NCBI GenBank assembly: GCA_903862425.1
Contig: CAIOYC010000031.1
Span: 1 to 64,000 of the forward strand
Source of the DNA: an uncultured Caulobacterales bacterium
Lineage (GTDB): Bacteria; Pseudomonadota; Alphaproteobacteria; Caulobacterales; Caulobacteraceae
Length of the DNA: 64,000 bases
Reading direction: 5' to 3'
Below are positions 29,936 to 40,059 of this stretch, in pieces (position 1 is the first letter of the stretch; every line of letters begins with the position of its first letter). The notes beneath the pieces were generated by a model, which ran no database searches, was not told where the DNA came from, and saw nothing but the letters and a program-made list of their open reading frames with translations. The translations under genes and the position numbers were made by a program.

Positions 29936-31774
29936 CTAAAGCTCTCCCATGACCCCCTGGTTGGCCTTGTCGAGCTCCTCGGCGTAGCGGCGCGTCGCGA
30001 AGGCTTCGGTGATCGAGCCGATGACCTTGCCGCCGGTGTCGCCCTCGCCATCGACCACGGCCAGGGTCTCCGCCTCGGCGCGCTCGAACACCGCCAGGGC
30101 CTCCTTGATGTTCCATTGCGGCAGGAGGGCCACCTCCGGCAGCTTGGCGATGTCGCCGATCTTCAGCGTGTCCTTGTCCGCGTCGAGTTCGGTGGCGTGC
30201 AGATCGGCGATGGAGACGAGGCCGGCATAGTGCTCGGTCGGGTCGAGCACCACCACGGTGGTGCCCGAACCCAGGGGGAAGCGGCGACGGAACTCCGCCA
30301 GCGTCGAGGCGGCGGGGATGGTGCGCGGATCGCGCCGCATCAGCTTGCCCACCGTCATCGAGCGCACCCAGCCCACGTCGTGGGCGCTGCGGATCGTCTC
30401 GCCGCGCAGGTGCAGCCGCCACGTCGAGAACGAGTAGCCGAAGGTCTCGCGCACGGCCAGGCTGGTGGCCACGCAGGCGGCGAGGATGGGGGCGGTGACG
30501 GTGAAATCCCCTGTGGTCTCCAGCACCAGGAACGACATGGTCAGCGGCCCGCCCACCACGGCCACGGCGAACACGCCCATGCCGGTAAGCACGCAGGCGG
30601 TGGGGTCGAGCCCGAACCCCGGCAGCCAGCGCCCATAGACGGCGGCGGAGAACTTGCCGATCAGGGCTCCTACGAACAGGCTGGCGAAGAACAGCCCCCC
30701 TCTGAAGCCCGAGCCGAGGGAGATCATGGCGCCGAGCAGCTTCAGCCCGATCAGCAGGGCCAGGGCCTTCATGGGCAGGTTCAGCGGCACGTCGAGCCGC
30801 ATGGCACCGTGTCCCGCTGCCAGCACCTGAGGCGAGATCAAGGCCAGGGCGCCGACCATCAACCCGCCCACGGCCGGGCGCACCCACTTGGGCAGGCGGC
30901 TCCACTCGAAGGCCCGCTCTACCCAGGCCGTCATCTGCATCACGCCGATGCCGATGGCGCAGGCGAACAGGCCGATGGCCATGAGCATCAGGTAGTGGAT
31001 CGGGTGCACACCCACGACTGGCGCGGTGGCCAAGGCATAGGGCGCGCCGCCCAGCGCCGCCGCGGTCAGGGTGGCGGAAAGCGAGGCGGCCGTCACCGCC
31101 GCCACATTGCCGATGGAATAGGTCCCCACGATCAGTTCGAAGGCGTAGAAGGCTCCGGTAAGCGGCGCGCCGAAGGCGGCGGCGATGGCTGCGGCGGCGC
31201 CGCACCCCACCATGATGCGCAGGTCCTTTCGCCGCAGCCGCAACCACAGGCCGAGCCGCGAGGCCAGGCCCGCGCCGATCTGGGTATAGCCCGCCTCCAG
31301 CCCCACCGAGGCGCCGCCGCCGTTGGAGATGATGGTCTGCAGGCTGACCACCATGCTGTCCTTCAGGCTCATGCGCCCGCCGCGCAGGGCATTGGCTTCG
31401 ATGGGGTCGACGGGAACACGGCTGCCGCGCAGGCGTCGCCAGAGCTCTATCAGCCCGATCAGCAGTCCCGCCGCCGTCGGTACGAGCAGGGCGGCCCAGG
31501 GCGACACGTGGTCCACCGCCGAGAGCCGCTGGTCCAGATTGATGCCGAAGAAGAGCACGTGGGCTAGTTGCGAAACGTAGCTCATGGCGGTCACCATGAT
31601 CCCCGCGCCGACGCCGATCAGCGCCGCGACCATGACCAGCATGATCTCCGAGGACCGCACCGCGGTTCTTAGCTGCGCCGCCAGTCCCCGCGCCTCCACC
31701 GGGCGCGGAAGCCGCAGACGAAGGCCATCGCCCCCGACGCGGAATCTCAACCGGCCGGGTTCGGAGGCGCTCAT
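29936..31774 (-). CDS. ClC-family chloride channel or antiporter with CBS domains
   Basis: A 612-residue membrane protein. Its ClC domain (about residues 40-430) has [21 protein letters not shown] and [20 protein letters not shown], the counterparts of the family's helix-N-terminus motifs that line the chloride path. The C-terminal part (about 460-600) holds two CBS motifs ([40 protein letters not shown]), which often bind adenine nucleotides and regulate transport. Whether it is a channel or a Cl-/H+ exchanger is not clear. The start overlaps the rnhB stop (ATGA), making a small operon. Confidence 0.92.
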   Translation of the reverse strand: MSASEPGRLRFRVGGDGLRLRLPRPVEARGLAAQLRTAVRSSEIMLVMVAALIGVGAGIMVTAMSYVSQLAHVLFFGINLDQRLSAVDHVSPWAALLVPTAAGLLIGLIELWRRLRGSRVPVDPIEANALRGGRMSLKDSMVVSLQTIISNGGGASVGLEAGYTQIGAGLASRLGLWLRLRRKDLRIMVGCGAAAAIAAAFGAPLTGAFYAFELIVGTYSIGNVAAVTAASLSATLTAAALGGAPYALATAPVVGVHPIHYLMLMAIGLFACAIGIGVMQMTAWVERAFEWSRLPKWVRPAVGGLMVGALALISPQVLAAGHGAMRLDVPLNLPMKALALLIGLKLLGAMISLGSGFRGGLFFASLFVGALIGKFSAAVYGRWLPGFGLDPTACVLTGMGVFAVAVVGGPLTMSFLVLETTGDFTVTAPILAACVATSLAVRETFGYSFSTWRLHLRGETIRSAHDVGWVRSMTVGKLMRRDPRTIPAASTLAEFRRRFPLGSGTTVVVLDPTEHYAGLVSIADLHATELDADKDTLKIGDIAKLPEVALLPQWNIKEALAVFERAEAETLAVVDGEGDTGGKVIGSITEAFATRRYAEELDKANQGVMGEL

Positions 31775-32493
31775 GCCGCTTCGCTGTCCCCATCGGCGAG
31801 CGCACCAGTCGGGATGGGCGCGACGCCTTCCAGCACCATCCGCACCGGCGCCCAGGTCAGGCGGTGGATCGGGCAGGGGCCCAGAGTGCGCAGGGCCTCG
31901 ATGTGCTTGGGCGCGCCGTAGCCCTTGTGGGCGCGAAAGCCGTAGCCGGGATGCAGATCGTCCATCTGCGCCATCAGCCGGTCGCGCGCCACCTTGGCCA
32001 GGATCGAGGCGGCGGCGATGGAGAGCGACAGGGCGTCCCCGCCGATCACCGTCTTCACCGTGCAGGGCAGCTTGAAGGCGTAGTTGCCGTCCACCAGGGC
32101 GTGATGCGGGGCGGGGTTAAGGGCGCTGACGGCGCGGTGCATGGCCAGGCCCGTCGCGTGCAGGATGTTGAGCGTGGCGATCTCCTCTACGCTGGCGAAG
32201 GCCACGGCGAAGGCGAGCGCCTTGTCCATGATCTCCAGCTCCAGCCGCTCGCGCTGGGCGGCGGTGAGGCGCTTGGAATCGTCGATGCCCTTGGGGATGC
32301 GGCGTGGGTGGAGCACCACGGCGGCGGCGGACACGGGTCCCGCCCAGGGACCGCGTCCCGCCTCGTCCACGCCGCATACGATGGCGTCGGGCGTCCCGCG
32401 CAGGATCACTCTCTCCAGCGTCAGGGTCGGCGCGATGGTCTTCGGCTTGGCCGCAGCAGCGGTTGGCGAGGGCTTGGAGACTCGATTGGGCAC
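31771..32493 (-). CDS. rnhB: Ribonuclease HII
   Basis: Cleaves the RNA of RNA-DNA hybrids, including single misincorporated ribonucleotides. The metal-binding motif is [36 protein letters not shown] and [23 protein letters not shown] are family signatures, and [19 protein letters not shown] is the C-terminal hallmark. I chose the GTG at 32493 (about 50 residues before the DEAG motif); the frame is open to 32631. The region clusters with ccrM and mutY as in other Caulobacterales. Confidence 0.95.
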   Translation of the reverse strand: MPNRVSKPSPTAAAAKPKTIAPTLTLERVILRGTPDAIVCGVDEAGRGPWAGPVSAAAVVLHPRRIPKGIDDSKRLTAAQRERLELEIMDKALAFAVAFASVEEIATLNILHATGLAMHRAVSALNPAPHHALVDGNYAFKLPCTVKTVIGGDALSLSIAAASILAKVARDRLMAQMDDLHPGYGFRAHKGYGAPKHIEALRTLGPCPIHRLTWAPVRMVLEGVAPIPTGALADGDSEAA

Positions 32494-32548
32494 AGCCCGG
32501 TGATACGCCGCGTCGCCTCCTAACGGAAGGCGGCGAAACGGCCGTGCA

Positions 32549-33139
32549 TCAGGCCAGGCGCGCGCATTCCTCGCGCCGGAAGCAGGTGGTGGTGTGGTCG
32601 TTGACCATCCCCACGGCCTGCATGAAGGCATAGGCGATGACCGGGCCGACGAACTTGAAGCCGCGCGCCTTCAAGGCTTTGGACATGGCCTCGGCTTCGG
32701 GCGTGGTCACCGGAACCTGGCCGCGCTCGGTCCAGGCGTTCTGGATCGGTGCGCCGCCGACGAACGCCCACAGGAAGTCGGAGAAATCCTCACCCTTAGC
32801 CTGCATGTCGAGATAGGCTTGGGCGTTGCCGATGGCGGCGAGGATCTTGGCGCGGGAGCGTACGATGCCGGCGTCGCCCATCAGCCGGCCGATCTCCGCA
32901 TCGCCGTATCTGGCGATCGTTTCGGGGTCGAAGCCGTCGAAGGCGGCGCGGAAGGCGTCGCGCTTGCGCAGGATCGTGATCCAGGCCAGTCCCGCCTGAA
33001 ATCCATCCAGGATCAGCTTTTCCCACAGGGCGCGGCTGCCCCAATCCGGCACGCCCCACTCCTCGTCGTGATAGGCGCAGTAGAATGGATCGGTCCCCGG
33101 CCAATGGCAGCGGGGACGCTCGTCACAAGGTTCGCTCAT
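32549..33139 (-). CDS. tag: DNA-3-methyladenine glycosylase I
   Basis: Excises 3-methyladenine from alkylated DNA. The 196-residue protein shows the Tag signatures: [20 protein letters not shown] at the N-terminus, with zinc-binding Cys and His, and [26 protein letters not shown] with the base-binding residues. [10 protein letters not shown] at the end supplies the last zinc ligands. It is on the same strand as rnhB but separated from the chosen rnhB start by about 55 bp. Confidence 0.95.
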   Translation of the reverse strand: MSEPCDERPRCHWPGTDPFYCAYHDEEWGVPDWGSRALWEKLILDGFQAGLAWITILRKRDAFRAAFDGFDPETIARYGDAEIGRLMGDAGIVRSRAKILAAIGNAQAYLDMQAKGEDFSDFLWAFVGGAPIQNAWTERGQVPVTTPEAEAMSKALKARGFKFVGPVIAYAFMQAVGMVNDHTTTCFRREECARLA

Positions 33140-33171
33140 GCCGCCAGACTAGCCTGGCCGGTCGTGCGCCG

Positions 33172-33723
33172 CTACTCGCCGCCAGTGGCCCACGATCGGC
33201 CAAACCTGCCTGCCTCTTTCGACGGTCCGGGGCCGGTATAGCGGTCCGGCGTCCTGCCGCGTTGAAGCTCGTCCGCCAGATACATGAAGCTGCGGTCTGC
33301 ATCGGACCACGTGCCGGCGGCATGCTCGTTGAACAGGTCGGTTTCGTACCACTGATAGTGGATGGGGCGGGTGGAACCGTCGGCGAAGGTGGCCGTGCCC
33401 GAAACTCGAGCCCCGCCGACACCGATGCTGCGCAAGGAGAGGCCCGGCTCTTCGCCCATCTGCTTGAAGGTCGGCCGATTGGGCACGGCATCCTCGATCA
33501 CGAGGTCAAGGCGCACCGGCGCGGCAGGGCTCTTGCCTAGCGTGCGGCTCATCTCGTCGCCGAGATCCTTCCTGAGGTCCTCCACCTCACGCGCGCCGTA
33601 GCTACGGGCCTTGTCCTGCAGCATGGCGCCGACCCCCACCGTGACAGCCGGGGCCGACTGGGCGATGGCGGCGCCGGCCGTCGTAGCTAGCGAGAGGCCC
33701 AGCAACAAAGCGATCTTGTTCAT
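33172..33723 (-). CDS. Secreted hypothetical protein
   Basis: A 183-residue protein with a clear signal peptide (MNKIALLLGLSLATTAGAAIAQ). The mature part has helical character (LQDKARSYGAREVEDLRKDLGDEM), then beta-like segments (PVRLDLVIEDAVPN; LRSIGVGGARVSGTATFADGST). No cysteine pattern or catalytic motif is seen. It has features reminiscent of small periplasmic DUF families, but I do not recognise it with confidence. Confidence 0.7.
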   Translation of the reverse strand: MNKIALLLGLSLATTAGAAIAQSAPAVTVGVGAMLQDKARSYGAREVEDLRKDLGDEMSRTLGKSPAAPVRLDLVIEDAVPNRPTFKQMGEEPGLSLRSIGVGGARVSGTATFADGSTRPIHYQWYETDLFNEHAAGTWSDADRSFMYLADELQRGRTPDRYTGPGPSKEAGRFGRSWATGGE

Positions 33724-33754
33724 GCCAAAACCTCCATATGCCCGAGAGCGAATA

Positions 33755-34576
33755 TTACGCCCCCGCTTGCGCCTTTTCCATGGCGAAGGCGGCGGCGAGC
33801 CATAGGGGAACGTCCAGGGCCACGGTGCGATCCACGGCCCTCAGCTCGGCCCCCGGCGCACGGTCGATGCGAAGCAGGGCGAGGCTGCGCCCCGCCTTGC
33901 CGGAGAGCACCCGCCCGGCACGCAGATCACCCGCCATCACCTCGACGCCGGGCTCGATCTGTGCGCCCTCATAGGCGAGTGGGGCGATACGGTTCCTGAT
34001 CTGTCCGCGCCGCTTCATGCGCGAGGTGGTCTCCTGCCCAACGAAGCAGCCCTTCCTGAAGTCGATGCCGTTCAGCAGGTCGAGGTTGGCGTCGATGGGG
34101 TAGAGGGGTTCGATGCCGTCCTCAACCGGATCGGCGACACCGAGATTGAGGCGATGGGCGCGATAGTCGCCGTCACCCACTGGTTCGGCGCCCACACGGC
34201 GCCAGCCGAGGGTCGCCAGACGGGGATCGACGCACCAGCCTTCGCCCTCGGGTGTAGCGCCCCAGGCGGCGAGCACAGGTCGTTCGTCCCGCGCGATCTC
34301 AACCTTGGCCCGTAAGCGGTAAAGGGTCAGCGTCTGCAGTATCTCTTCCCGGGCGCCCGCCGGGACTTCCACGGCAACCCCGTCGGCTTCGCCATAGAGA
34401 AAGAGGTCCCATCGCAGGCGTCCCTGCGGGGTCAGCAACGCGCCGTAGCGGAGTTCGCCCGCTTGCAACGTCTCCACGTCCTGCGTGATCAGTCCCTGTA
34501 GGAAGCTGCGCCAGTCCGGCCCGGAGAGGCGGATCAGTGCGCGGTCGAGAAGGGGGGCGAGGGACAAATCGGCCAT
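33755..34576 (-). CDS. ygfZ: YgfZ-type folate-binding protein
   Basis: Tetrahydrofolate-dependent helper of iron-sulfur cluster enzymes, from the GcvT-like family. The defining motif KGCFVGQE is present in DFRKGCFVGQETTSRM, and the N-terminal GPDWRSFLQGLITQDVETL matches the family. It has 273 residues. ATG 34576 is the natural start. It is divergent from the GT9 gene with 62 bp between the starts, which must contain both promoters. Confidence 0.92.
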   Translation of the reverse strand: MADLSLAPLLDRALIRLSGPDWRSFLQGLITQDVETLQAGELRYGALLTPQGRLRWDLFLYGEADGVAVEVPAGAREEILQTLTLYRLRAKVEIARDERPVLAAWGATPEGEGWCVDPRLATLGWRRVGAEPVGDGDYRAHRLNLGVADPVEDGIEPLYPIDANLDLLNGIDFRKGCFVGQETTSRMKRRGQIRNRIAPLAYEGAQIEPGVEVMAGDLRAGRVLSGKAGRSLALLRIDRAPGAELRAVDRTVALDVPLWLAAAFAMEKAQAGA

Positions 34577-34638
34577 GTTCAGAATGTGGGGCGTGTGCGA
34601 CCCTGCACCAGTACCCGATCTGGGTCTATAAGGCGTCG

Positions 34639-35649
34639 ATGCCTGCCGCACGCCTTCCGATTCTGTTCATAACCTCGAGTCGCATCGGCGACGCGGTGCT
34701 GAGCTCGGGCCTGATCAAGCACATGATCGACGAGGCGCCGCACGCCACCTTCACCATCGCCGGCGGCCCATTGGTCATGCCCCTGTTTCGCGACATGCCG
34801 GGGATGGAAAAGCTGATCCCGTTCGAAAAGAAGGGTATGGCGCACTGGCTCGACCTGTGGAGCCAGACCCGAAAACGCCGCTGGAGCCTGGTGTGTGACA
34901 TGCGCGGCTCGGCCATCGCCAGTTTCCTGCGCACGGGCAGGCGAGCGGTCAAAAAACCGCCGAACGCCGCGCTTGGGCCTTTGCACAAGGTGGTCGAGGC
35001 GGCGCGGGTGCTGCGCATCGAGGACGACCCGCCCGCGCCCTACCTCTTCACCTCTGCGGCGACGGAAGCCCGCGCGGCGGACCTAACCCAGGGCTCCGGC
35101 CCGATCCTGGCCCTGGCCCCCGCCGCCAACTGGGTCGGCAAGACCTGGCCGGCGGAGCGCTTCGCCGTGCTGGCCGCCGAACTGCTCGGGCCGGCCGGTC
35201 CCATGGCCGGCGGGCGTCTGATGATCGTGGGCGGGCCAGGCGACCGGATGGCGGGCGAGGTGGTGCGCCGCTCCATGGCGCGCGACCGGCTGATCGACCT
35301 CGTGGGCAGCGTGGACCTGCTGACCACCTATGCCTGCCTGAAGCGCGCCCGCCTGTTCGTGGGCAATGACAGCGGCCTCATGCACCTGGCCGCCGCCGCC
35401 GGAGCGCCGACCCTCGGCCTGTTCGGCCCGTCCGACGATCGGCTCTACGCACCCTGGGGTCCGAAGGCGCGGGCGCTGCGTGGACCGCGCGAGTTCGAGA
35501 CCTTCCTCAAGGTCGACCCAGGCCTCGACCTCGAGGTCTGCCACATGCTCGACCTGCCGATCGAATGGGTGGCGCGGGCGGCTCATCAGCTTTATCGCGA
35601 TACGCTCCCGCCGCCCACCGCGGTCCCTGATTTCGCCGAGACGCCCTGA
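34639..35649 (+). CDS. Glycosyltransferase family 9 (heptosyltransferase-like)
   Basis: Probably transfers ADP-heptose or a related sugar in lipopolysaccharide core synthesis on the inner face of the inner membrane. The family motifs are ITSSRIGDAVLSSGLIKHM near the N-terminus, LAPAANWVGKTWPAERFAVLA, and the nucleotide-binding FVGNDSGLMHLAAAAGAPTLGLFGPSD at about 240-266. It is 336 residues, normal for the family. The precise sugar is not visible. Its stop overlaps the next start (TGATG). Confidence 0.87.
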   Translation: MPAARLPILFITSSRIGDAVLSSGLIKHMIDEAPHATFTIAGGPLVMPLFRDMPGMEKLIPFEKKGMAHWLDLWSQTRKRRWSLVCDMRGSAIASFLRTGRRAVKKPPNAALGPLHKVVEAARVLRIEDDPPAPYLFTSAATEARAADLTQGSGPILALAPAANWVGKTWPAERFAVLAAELLGPAGPMAGGRLMIVGGPGDRMAGEVVRRSMARDRLIDLVGSVDLLTTYACLKRARLFVGNDSGLMHLAAAAGAPTLGLFGPSDDRLYAPWGPKARALRGPREFETFLKVDPGLDLEVCHMLDLPIEWVARAAHQLYRDTLPPPTAVPDFAETP

Positions 35650-36983
35650 TGGCCGAGACCTATGATTTGATCGTCCGTGGGGGCGAGGTGGTGAACCACG
35701 CCGGGCGAGGCCTAGCCGATGTGGGCGTGCGCAACGGCCGCTTTGTTGCGATAGGCGACCTGTCGCAGGCCCATGCAGGCGAGGTGTTCGACGCGCGCGG
35801 CCTTACCGTCATGCCCGGCGTCATCGACAGCCAGGTTCATTTCCGTGAGCCGGGCCTGGAGTGGAAGGAGGACCTCGCCACCGGGTCTGAGTGCGCCGTC
35901 ATGGGCGGGGTCACCGCCGTGTTCGAGATGCCGAACACCGAGCCCACCACCACCGACGCCGACGCCCTGGCCGACAAGCTAAAGCGAGCCGCCGGGCGCA
36001 TGCATTGCGACCACGCCTTTTATGTGGGTGGAACGCACGAGAACGCCCGCTTCCTTGGTGAGCTTGAGAAGCTGCCCGGATGCTGCGGCATCAAGGTGTT
36101 CATGGGCGCTTCGACCGGCACCCTGCTGGTCGCCGACGACGAGGGGGTGGCCTCGGTGCTGGCCTCGATCCGTCGCCGCGCCGCCTTCCATTCCGAGGAC
36201 GAGTACCGGCTGGCCGAGCGTCGCCCGCTGGCCCGCACGGGCGACTGGACCAGCCATCCGGAGGTGCGCGACGCCCAGTCCGCCATCCAGTCCACCGAGC
36301 GGCTGGTGCGGCTGGCTCGCGCCGCGGGCAAGCGCATCCACGTGCTGCACGTGACCACGGCGGAGGAGATCGAGTTCCTCTCCCATCACCGCGACGTGGC
36401 CAGCGTGGAAGTGACGCCCCAGCACCTGACCCTCGAAGGTCCGGAAGCCTATGAGCGGATGAAGGGGTTGGCGCAGATGAATCCGCCGATCCGCGAGGCC
36501 CGTCACCGCGCCGGCCTGTGGCGCGGCATCGCCGACGGCGTCGCCGACGTGCTCGGCTCCGACCATGCGCCGCATACGCTCGAGGAAAAGGCGCGGCCCT
36601 ATCCCGCCTCGCCCTCCGGCATGCCCGGTGTGCAGACCCTGCTACCGGTGATGCTGGACCACGTGGCGGCCGGGCGGTTGACCCTGGAGCGGCTGGTGGA
36701 CCTCACCAGCCATGGCCCGCAGCGGGTTTTCGGCATCGCCGGCAAGGGGCGGATGATGGAGGGCTGGGATGCGGACCTAACCATCGTCGATCTCAAGGCC
36801 AAGCGCACCCTACGCCACGCCGACATGAAGACTCGCTCCCGCTGGACCCCGTTCGACGGCATGGAGGTTACCGGATGGCCCGTCGCCACCATCATCCGCG
36901 GCCATGCGGTTATGCGCGAGGACCAGATTCTTGGAACCGCCGCGGGCAAGCCCGTGCGGTTCATGGAGACCTTGGCCGCTTGA
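35649..36983 (+). CDS. pyrC: Dihydroorotase-type amidohydrolase
   Basis: Likely converts carbamoyl aspartate to dihydroorotate in pyrimidine synthesis. The 444-residue protein has the amidohydrolase fold with DSQVHFREPG, the carboxylated-lysine region IKVFMGASTGTLL, AFHSEDEYR, HVLHVTTAEEI and GSDHAPHTLEEK, all typical. The first metal ligand of the usual DxHxH motif is Gln here; I recall this in an alphaproteobacterial subfamily, but I am not certain. The assignment as dihydroorotase rather than allantoinase or hydantoinase rests on overall similarity. Confidence 0.85.
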   Translation: MAETYDLIVRGGEVVNHAGRGLADVGVRNGRFVAIGDLSQAHAGEVFDARGLTVMPGVIDSQVHFREPGLEWKEDLATGSECAVMGGVTAVFEMPNTEPTTTDADALADKLKRAAGRMHCDHAFYVGGTHENARFLGELEKLPGCCGIKVFMGASTGTLLVADDEGVASVLASIRRRAAFHSEDEYRLAERRPLARTGDWTSHPEVRDAQSAIQSTERLVRLARAAGKRIHVLHVTTAEEIEFLSHHRDVASVEVTPQHLTLEGPEAYERMKGLAQMNPPIREARHRAGLWRGIADGVADVLGSDHAPHTLEEKARPYPASPSGMPGVQTLLPVMLDHVAAGRLTLERLVDLTSHGPQRVFGIAGKGRMMEGWDADLTIVDLKAKRTLRHADMKTRSRWTPFDGMEVTGWPVATIIRGHAVMREDQILGTAAGKPVRFMETLAA

Positions 36984-37014
36984 GCCCTACCCGTACGCTG
37001 GGCTAAGTCAGGCC

Positions 37015-38436
37015 GTGCGCCTCCTGTTCGCCTTCATCCCGGCCTTGCTGCTGGTCTGTGCTACGGCCCAGGCGCAGACCCATGACCATTCCATGCCGGG
37101 GATGGACATGCCGGCGCCGACCAAGCCTGCGCCTGCCGCACCTGAGTCGCCCAAACCCGCCGCCAAGGATGACGACGACATGGCCGGCATGGATATGTCG
37201 GGTCACGACATGAAGGGCATGGCAGGGATGGATATGTCCGCCCACGGCATGGGCGCCATGGCCATGGCCGGCGCGCTTGGCGACTACCCTATGACCCAGG
37301 ACGGATCGGGCACGTCATGGCAGCCGTCAAGCGCGCCGCACGAGGGCATCCACGGCGCCTATGGTCCCTGGAGCCTGATGCTGCATGGCGACGGGACGCT
37401 GGTCTATGACGATCAGGGCGGCCCGCGCGGCCAGACCAAGACCTTCTTCGAATCCATGCTGATGGGCATGGCCAGCCGCTCGCTCGATGGCGGCGAACTG
37501 ACCCTGCATGGGATGGTCTCACTCGACCCCACCATGGGCAAGGCCGGCTATCCGCTGTTGCTGCAGACCGGCGAGACCGCCGACGGCAAGACCCCATTGA
37601 TCGACCGTCAACATCCGCACGACTTCATCGACGAGCTGTCCGTCAGCTATTCTCACCCGATCAGCCCAAGCCCTTTTGGGGCGCTCGGCGGGTTCGTTTA
37701 TGGGGGCTATCCGGGCGAGCCGGCGCTGGGGCCGACCACCTACATGCACCGCTTTTCCGGCATGGCCCTGCCCGAGGCGCCTATCGATCACCACTGGCTC
37801 GACTCGACGCATGTAACCTTCGGCGTGGTCACGGCAGGGCTTGTGCTCGGCAACGTTCTGAAGCTGGAGGTCTCCGATTTCACCGGTCGCGAGCCGGACG
37901 AGCACCGGTGGAACTTCGATCCGGCCCGGTTCGACAGTGCGTCGTGGCGGCTGACCTGGAACCCGACGCGCGACCTTTCCATGCAGGTCAGCCAGGGCTG
38001 GCTGCACAGCCCCGAGCAGCTCGAGCCAGACGTCAGCCAGCGGCGCACCACAGCCTCGGTCACCTACAACCGCGCCTATGCGGGCGGGAACTGGCAGACC
38101 ACCGCCGCTTGGGGCCAGAACGTCAATATGCCGGGCCGCAGGCTCGACGCCGTCCTGTTGGAAAGCAGCGCCACCTTCGGCCCGCACACCGTGTTCGGCC
38201 GTGCCGAGCAGGCGGACAAGGATGAGTTGTTCGAGGCGCCCGATCCCTTGGCCGGTCGTTCTTTCCGCGTCGGCAAGCTCAGCCTCGGCTATGCCTACGC
38301 CATCCCGGCCTCGACTCATTTTGTGATCGATCTCGGCGGACTGTTCAGCCTTTACGACCTCCCATTCGCCCTCGAACCGGCCTATGGTCGGGACCCGCGC
38401 TCATTTATGCTCTTCACCCGGGTGCGGCTGCGATAG
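37015..38436 (+). CDS. Met/His-rich exported outer-membrane candidate, possible copper role
   Basis: A 473-residue protein starting with GTG 37015; an upstream in-frame ATG at 36904 would lie inside the previous gene. The signal peptide is VRLLFAFIPALLLVCATAQA. The N-terminal about 75 mature residues are rich in Met, His and Asp (MAGMDMSGHDMKGMAGMDMS), as in periplasmic copper-binding segments. The rest has alternating beta-strand patterns (WRLTWNPTRDLSMQVSQGWLHS; AYAIPASTHFVIDLGGLFSLY) and ends in an aromatic/Arg strand (SFMLFTRVRLR), suggesting an outer-membrane barrel. Similar proteins occur near copper genes as I recall; the function here is inference. Confidence 0.65.
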   Translation: MRLLFAFIPALLLVCATAQAQTHDHSMPGMDMPAPTKPAPAAPESPKPAAKDDDDMAGMDMSGHDMKGMAGMDMSAHGMGAMAMAGALGDYPMTQDGSGTSWQPSSAPHEGIHGAYGPWSLMLHGDGTLVYDDQGGPRGQTKTFFESMLMGMASRSLDGGELTLHGMVSLDPTMGKAGYPLLLQTGETADGKTPLIDRQHPHDFIDELSVSYSHPISPSPFGALGGFVYGGYPGEPALGPTTYMHRFSGMALPEAPIDHHWLDSTHVTFGVVTAGLVLGNVLKLEVSDFTGREPDEHRWNFDPARFDSASWRLTWNPTRDLSMQVSQGWLHSPEQLEPDVSQRRTTASVTYNRAYAGGNWQTTAAWGQNVNMPGRRLDAVLLESSATFGPHTVFGRAEQADKDELFEAPDPLAGRSFRVGKLSLGYAYAIPASTHFVIDLGGLFSLYDLPFALEPAYGRDPRSFMLFTRVRLR

Positions 38437-38455
38437 GTCAGATAAGGAGCCGCCG

Positions 38456-40003
38456 ATGAACGGCGCCGAAGCGGTTCTGAAGACGTTGGCTAATGCCGGC
38501 GTCGATGTCTGTTTCTCCAATCCCGGCACCAGCGAAATGCAGATGGTGGCGGCTTTCGACCGGGAGCCGCGCGTGCGCCCGGTGCTGACCCTGTTCGAGG
38601 GTGTGGCGACCGGAGCCGCCGACGGCTATGCGCGCATGGCAGGCCGGCCAGCGAGTACGCTGCTGCACCTCGGCGCGGGCTTGGCGAACGGATCGGCGAA
38701 CCTGCACAACGCCCGGCGCGCCTTCAGCCCGATGGTCAATATCGTCGGCGATCATGCGACCGACCACCGCCAGCACGACGCGCCGCTGACGTCCGACATC
38801 GAGTCCCAGGCTCGGCCCAACTCGGTCTGGGTCAAGTCGGCCGACAGCCCGGATACAGCGGCCGCCCTGGCGGCCGAAGCGGTGGCGGCCAGCTGCGGGC
38901 CGCCCGGCGGCGTCGCTACCCTGATCCTGCCCGGAGACACGGCCTGGACCGAGGTCGCCGACCAGAAGCCGCCATCCCCGCCGCTCCGTCGTGCGCCCCT
39001 ACCTGTCAGCGCAAGCGCGGTACACGCGGCGGCGCGAGCGCTGAAGGCGGCCGCCAAACCCGTGCTGCTGCTGGGCTCGCTGGCCACTACAGAGACCGGC
39101 CTTGCCGCCGCCGGCCGCATCGCCGCCACCGGCGTGCGTATCCTCGTCGACACCTTCCTGGCTCGTCAGCCGCGCGGGGCAGGGCGCTTCGCGCCTGACA
39201 AGATGATGTATTTCGGGGAGATGGCGCTCAGCGATCTCGCCGGCATCGACCTCATGGTGCTGGTCGGGACCAAGACCCCGGTGGCCTTCTTCGCCTATCC
39301 GGCCATGCCGAGCGTGCTCGTTCCCGATGGCTGCACGGTGGAGACTCTGTCAGCCCTGCACGAGGACGCGGCAGGAGCGCTGGAGATGCTAGCCGACTCC
39401 CTTGGCGCGCCTAAGGCGCCGACGGTGCAGGCGGCGAACCTGCCCGCCGCGCCCACGGGCGACCTCACACCCTATTCCATCGGCGATTCCATCGCTCGCT
39501 GGATGCCGGAGGACGCTGTCGTGTGCGATGATGCGGTGACCGCCGGCTTGCCGATCTACATGCAGACCCGGGGCGCGCGCCCGCATGACTGGCTGTTCCT
39601 AACCGGCGGCGCCATCGGCCAGGCCATACCCCTCGCGATCGGCGCCGCCTTGGCTGAGCCTGAGCGCAAGGTGCTGTCGCTGAACGGCGATGGCGCGGCG
39701 GCCTATACGGTGCAGGGCCTGTGGACCATGGCGCGCGAGGGGCTGAACGTGGTGACGGTGATCTTCGCCAACCATGCCTATCGCATCCTCAATATCGAGC
39801 TGATGCGCACCCGCTCGGGACAGGCGGGACCGCAGGCGCAGCGCCTGCTCGACCTCGGCGACCCGCGCATGGACTGGGTCCAGATCGCCCAAGGGTTCGG
39901 GGTGCCGGCCATTCGCTGCTCCGATGCCGAGAGCTTCGACACCGCCCTGGCGCGCGCTATCGCCGGCGAAGGGCCGATGTTGATCGAAGCGGTGCTCGGC
40001 TAA
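38456..40003 (+). CDS. Thiamine diphosphate-dependent acetolactate synthase-like enzyme
   Basis: A 515-residue TPP enzyme related to acetolactate synthase large subunits and benzoylformate decarboxylase. The cofactor-activating Glu is in TLFEGVATGAADGYARM, and the TPP/Mg-binding motif is NGDGAAAYTVQGLWTMAREGLNVVTVIFAN. The Rossmann-like middle domain is present. There is no regulatory small subunit beside it, so a catabolic or decarboxylase role is as likely as branched-chain amino acid synthesis. A good AAGGAG precedes the ATG; a terminator follows. Confidence 0.85.
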   Translation: MNGAEAVLKTLANAGVDVCFSNPGTSEMQMVAAFDREPRVRPVLTLFEGVATGAADGYARMAGRPASTLLHLGAGLANGSANLHNARRAFSPMVNIVGDHATDHRQHDAPLTSDIESQARPNSVWVKSADSPDTAAALAAEAVAASCGPPGGVATLILPGDTAWTEVADQKPPSPPLRRAPLPVSASAVHAAARALKAAAKPVLLLGSLATTETGLAAAGRIAATGVRILVDTFLARQPRGAGRFAPDKMMYFGEMALSDLAGIDLMVLVGTKTPVAFFAYPAMPSVLVPDGCTVETLSALHEDAAGALEMLADSLGAPKAPTVQAANLPAAPTGDLTPYSIGDSIARWMPEDAVVCDDAVTAGLPIYMQTRGARPHDWLFLTGGAIGQAIPLAIGAALAEPERKVLSLNGDGAAAYTVQGLWTMAREGLNVVTVIFANHAYRILNIELMRTRSGQAGPQAQRLLDLGDPRMDWVQIAQGFGVPAIRCSDAESFDTALARAIAGEGPMLIEAVLG

Positions 40004-40007
40004 GCAA

Positions 40008-40035
40008 AAGGCCCGCGGATCGCTCCGCGGGCCTT
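40008..40035. terminator. Strong intrinsic terminator between convergent genes
   Basis: AAGGCCCGCGG and CCGCGGGCCTT form a perfect 11-bp stem with a 6-base loop. The minus-strand side is followed by TTTTGC, so it should stop the 40060-41385 gene, and it lies 5 bp beyond the stop of the plus-strand TPP gene. Confidence 0.85.
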
Positions 40036-40059
40036 CCATATTCCAGCTTGTCGCCAAGC

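Noticed and set aside
30116-31567. A 483-codon open frame antisense to the ClC gene
   Set aside because: His/Gly/Gln-rich composition typical of GC-rich shadows and no recognisable domain.
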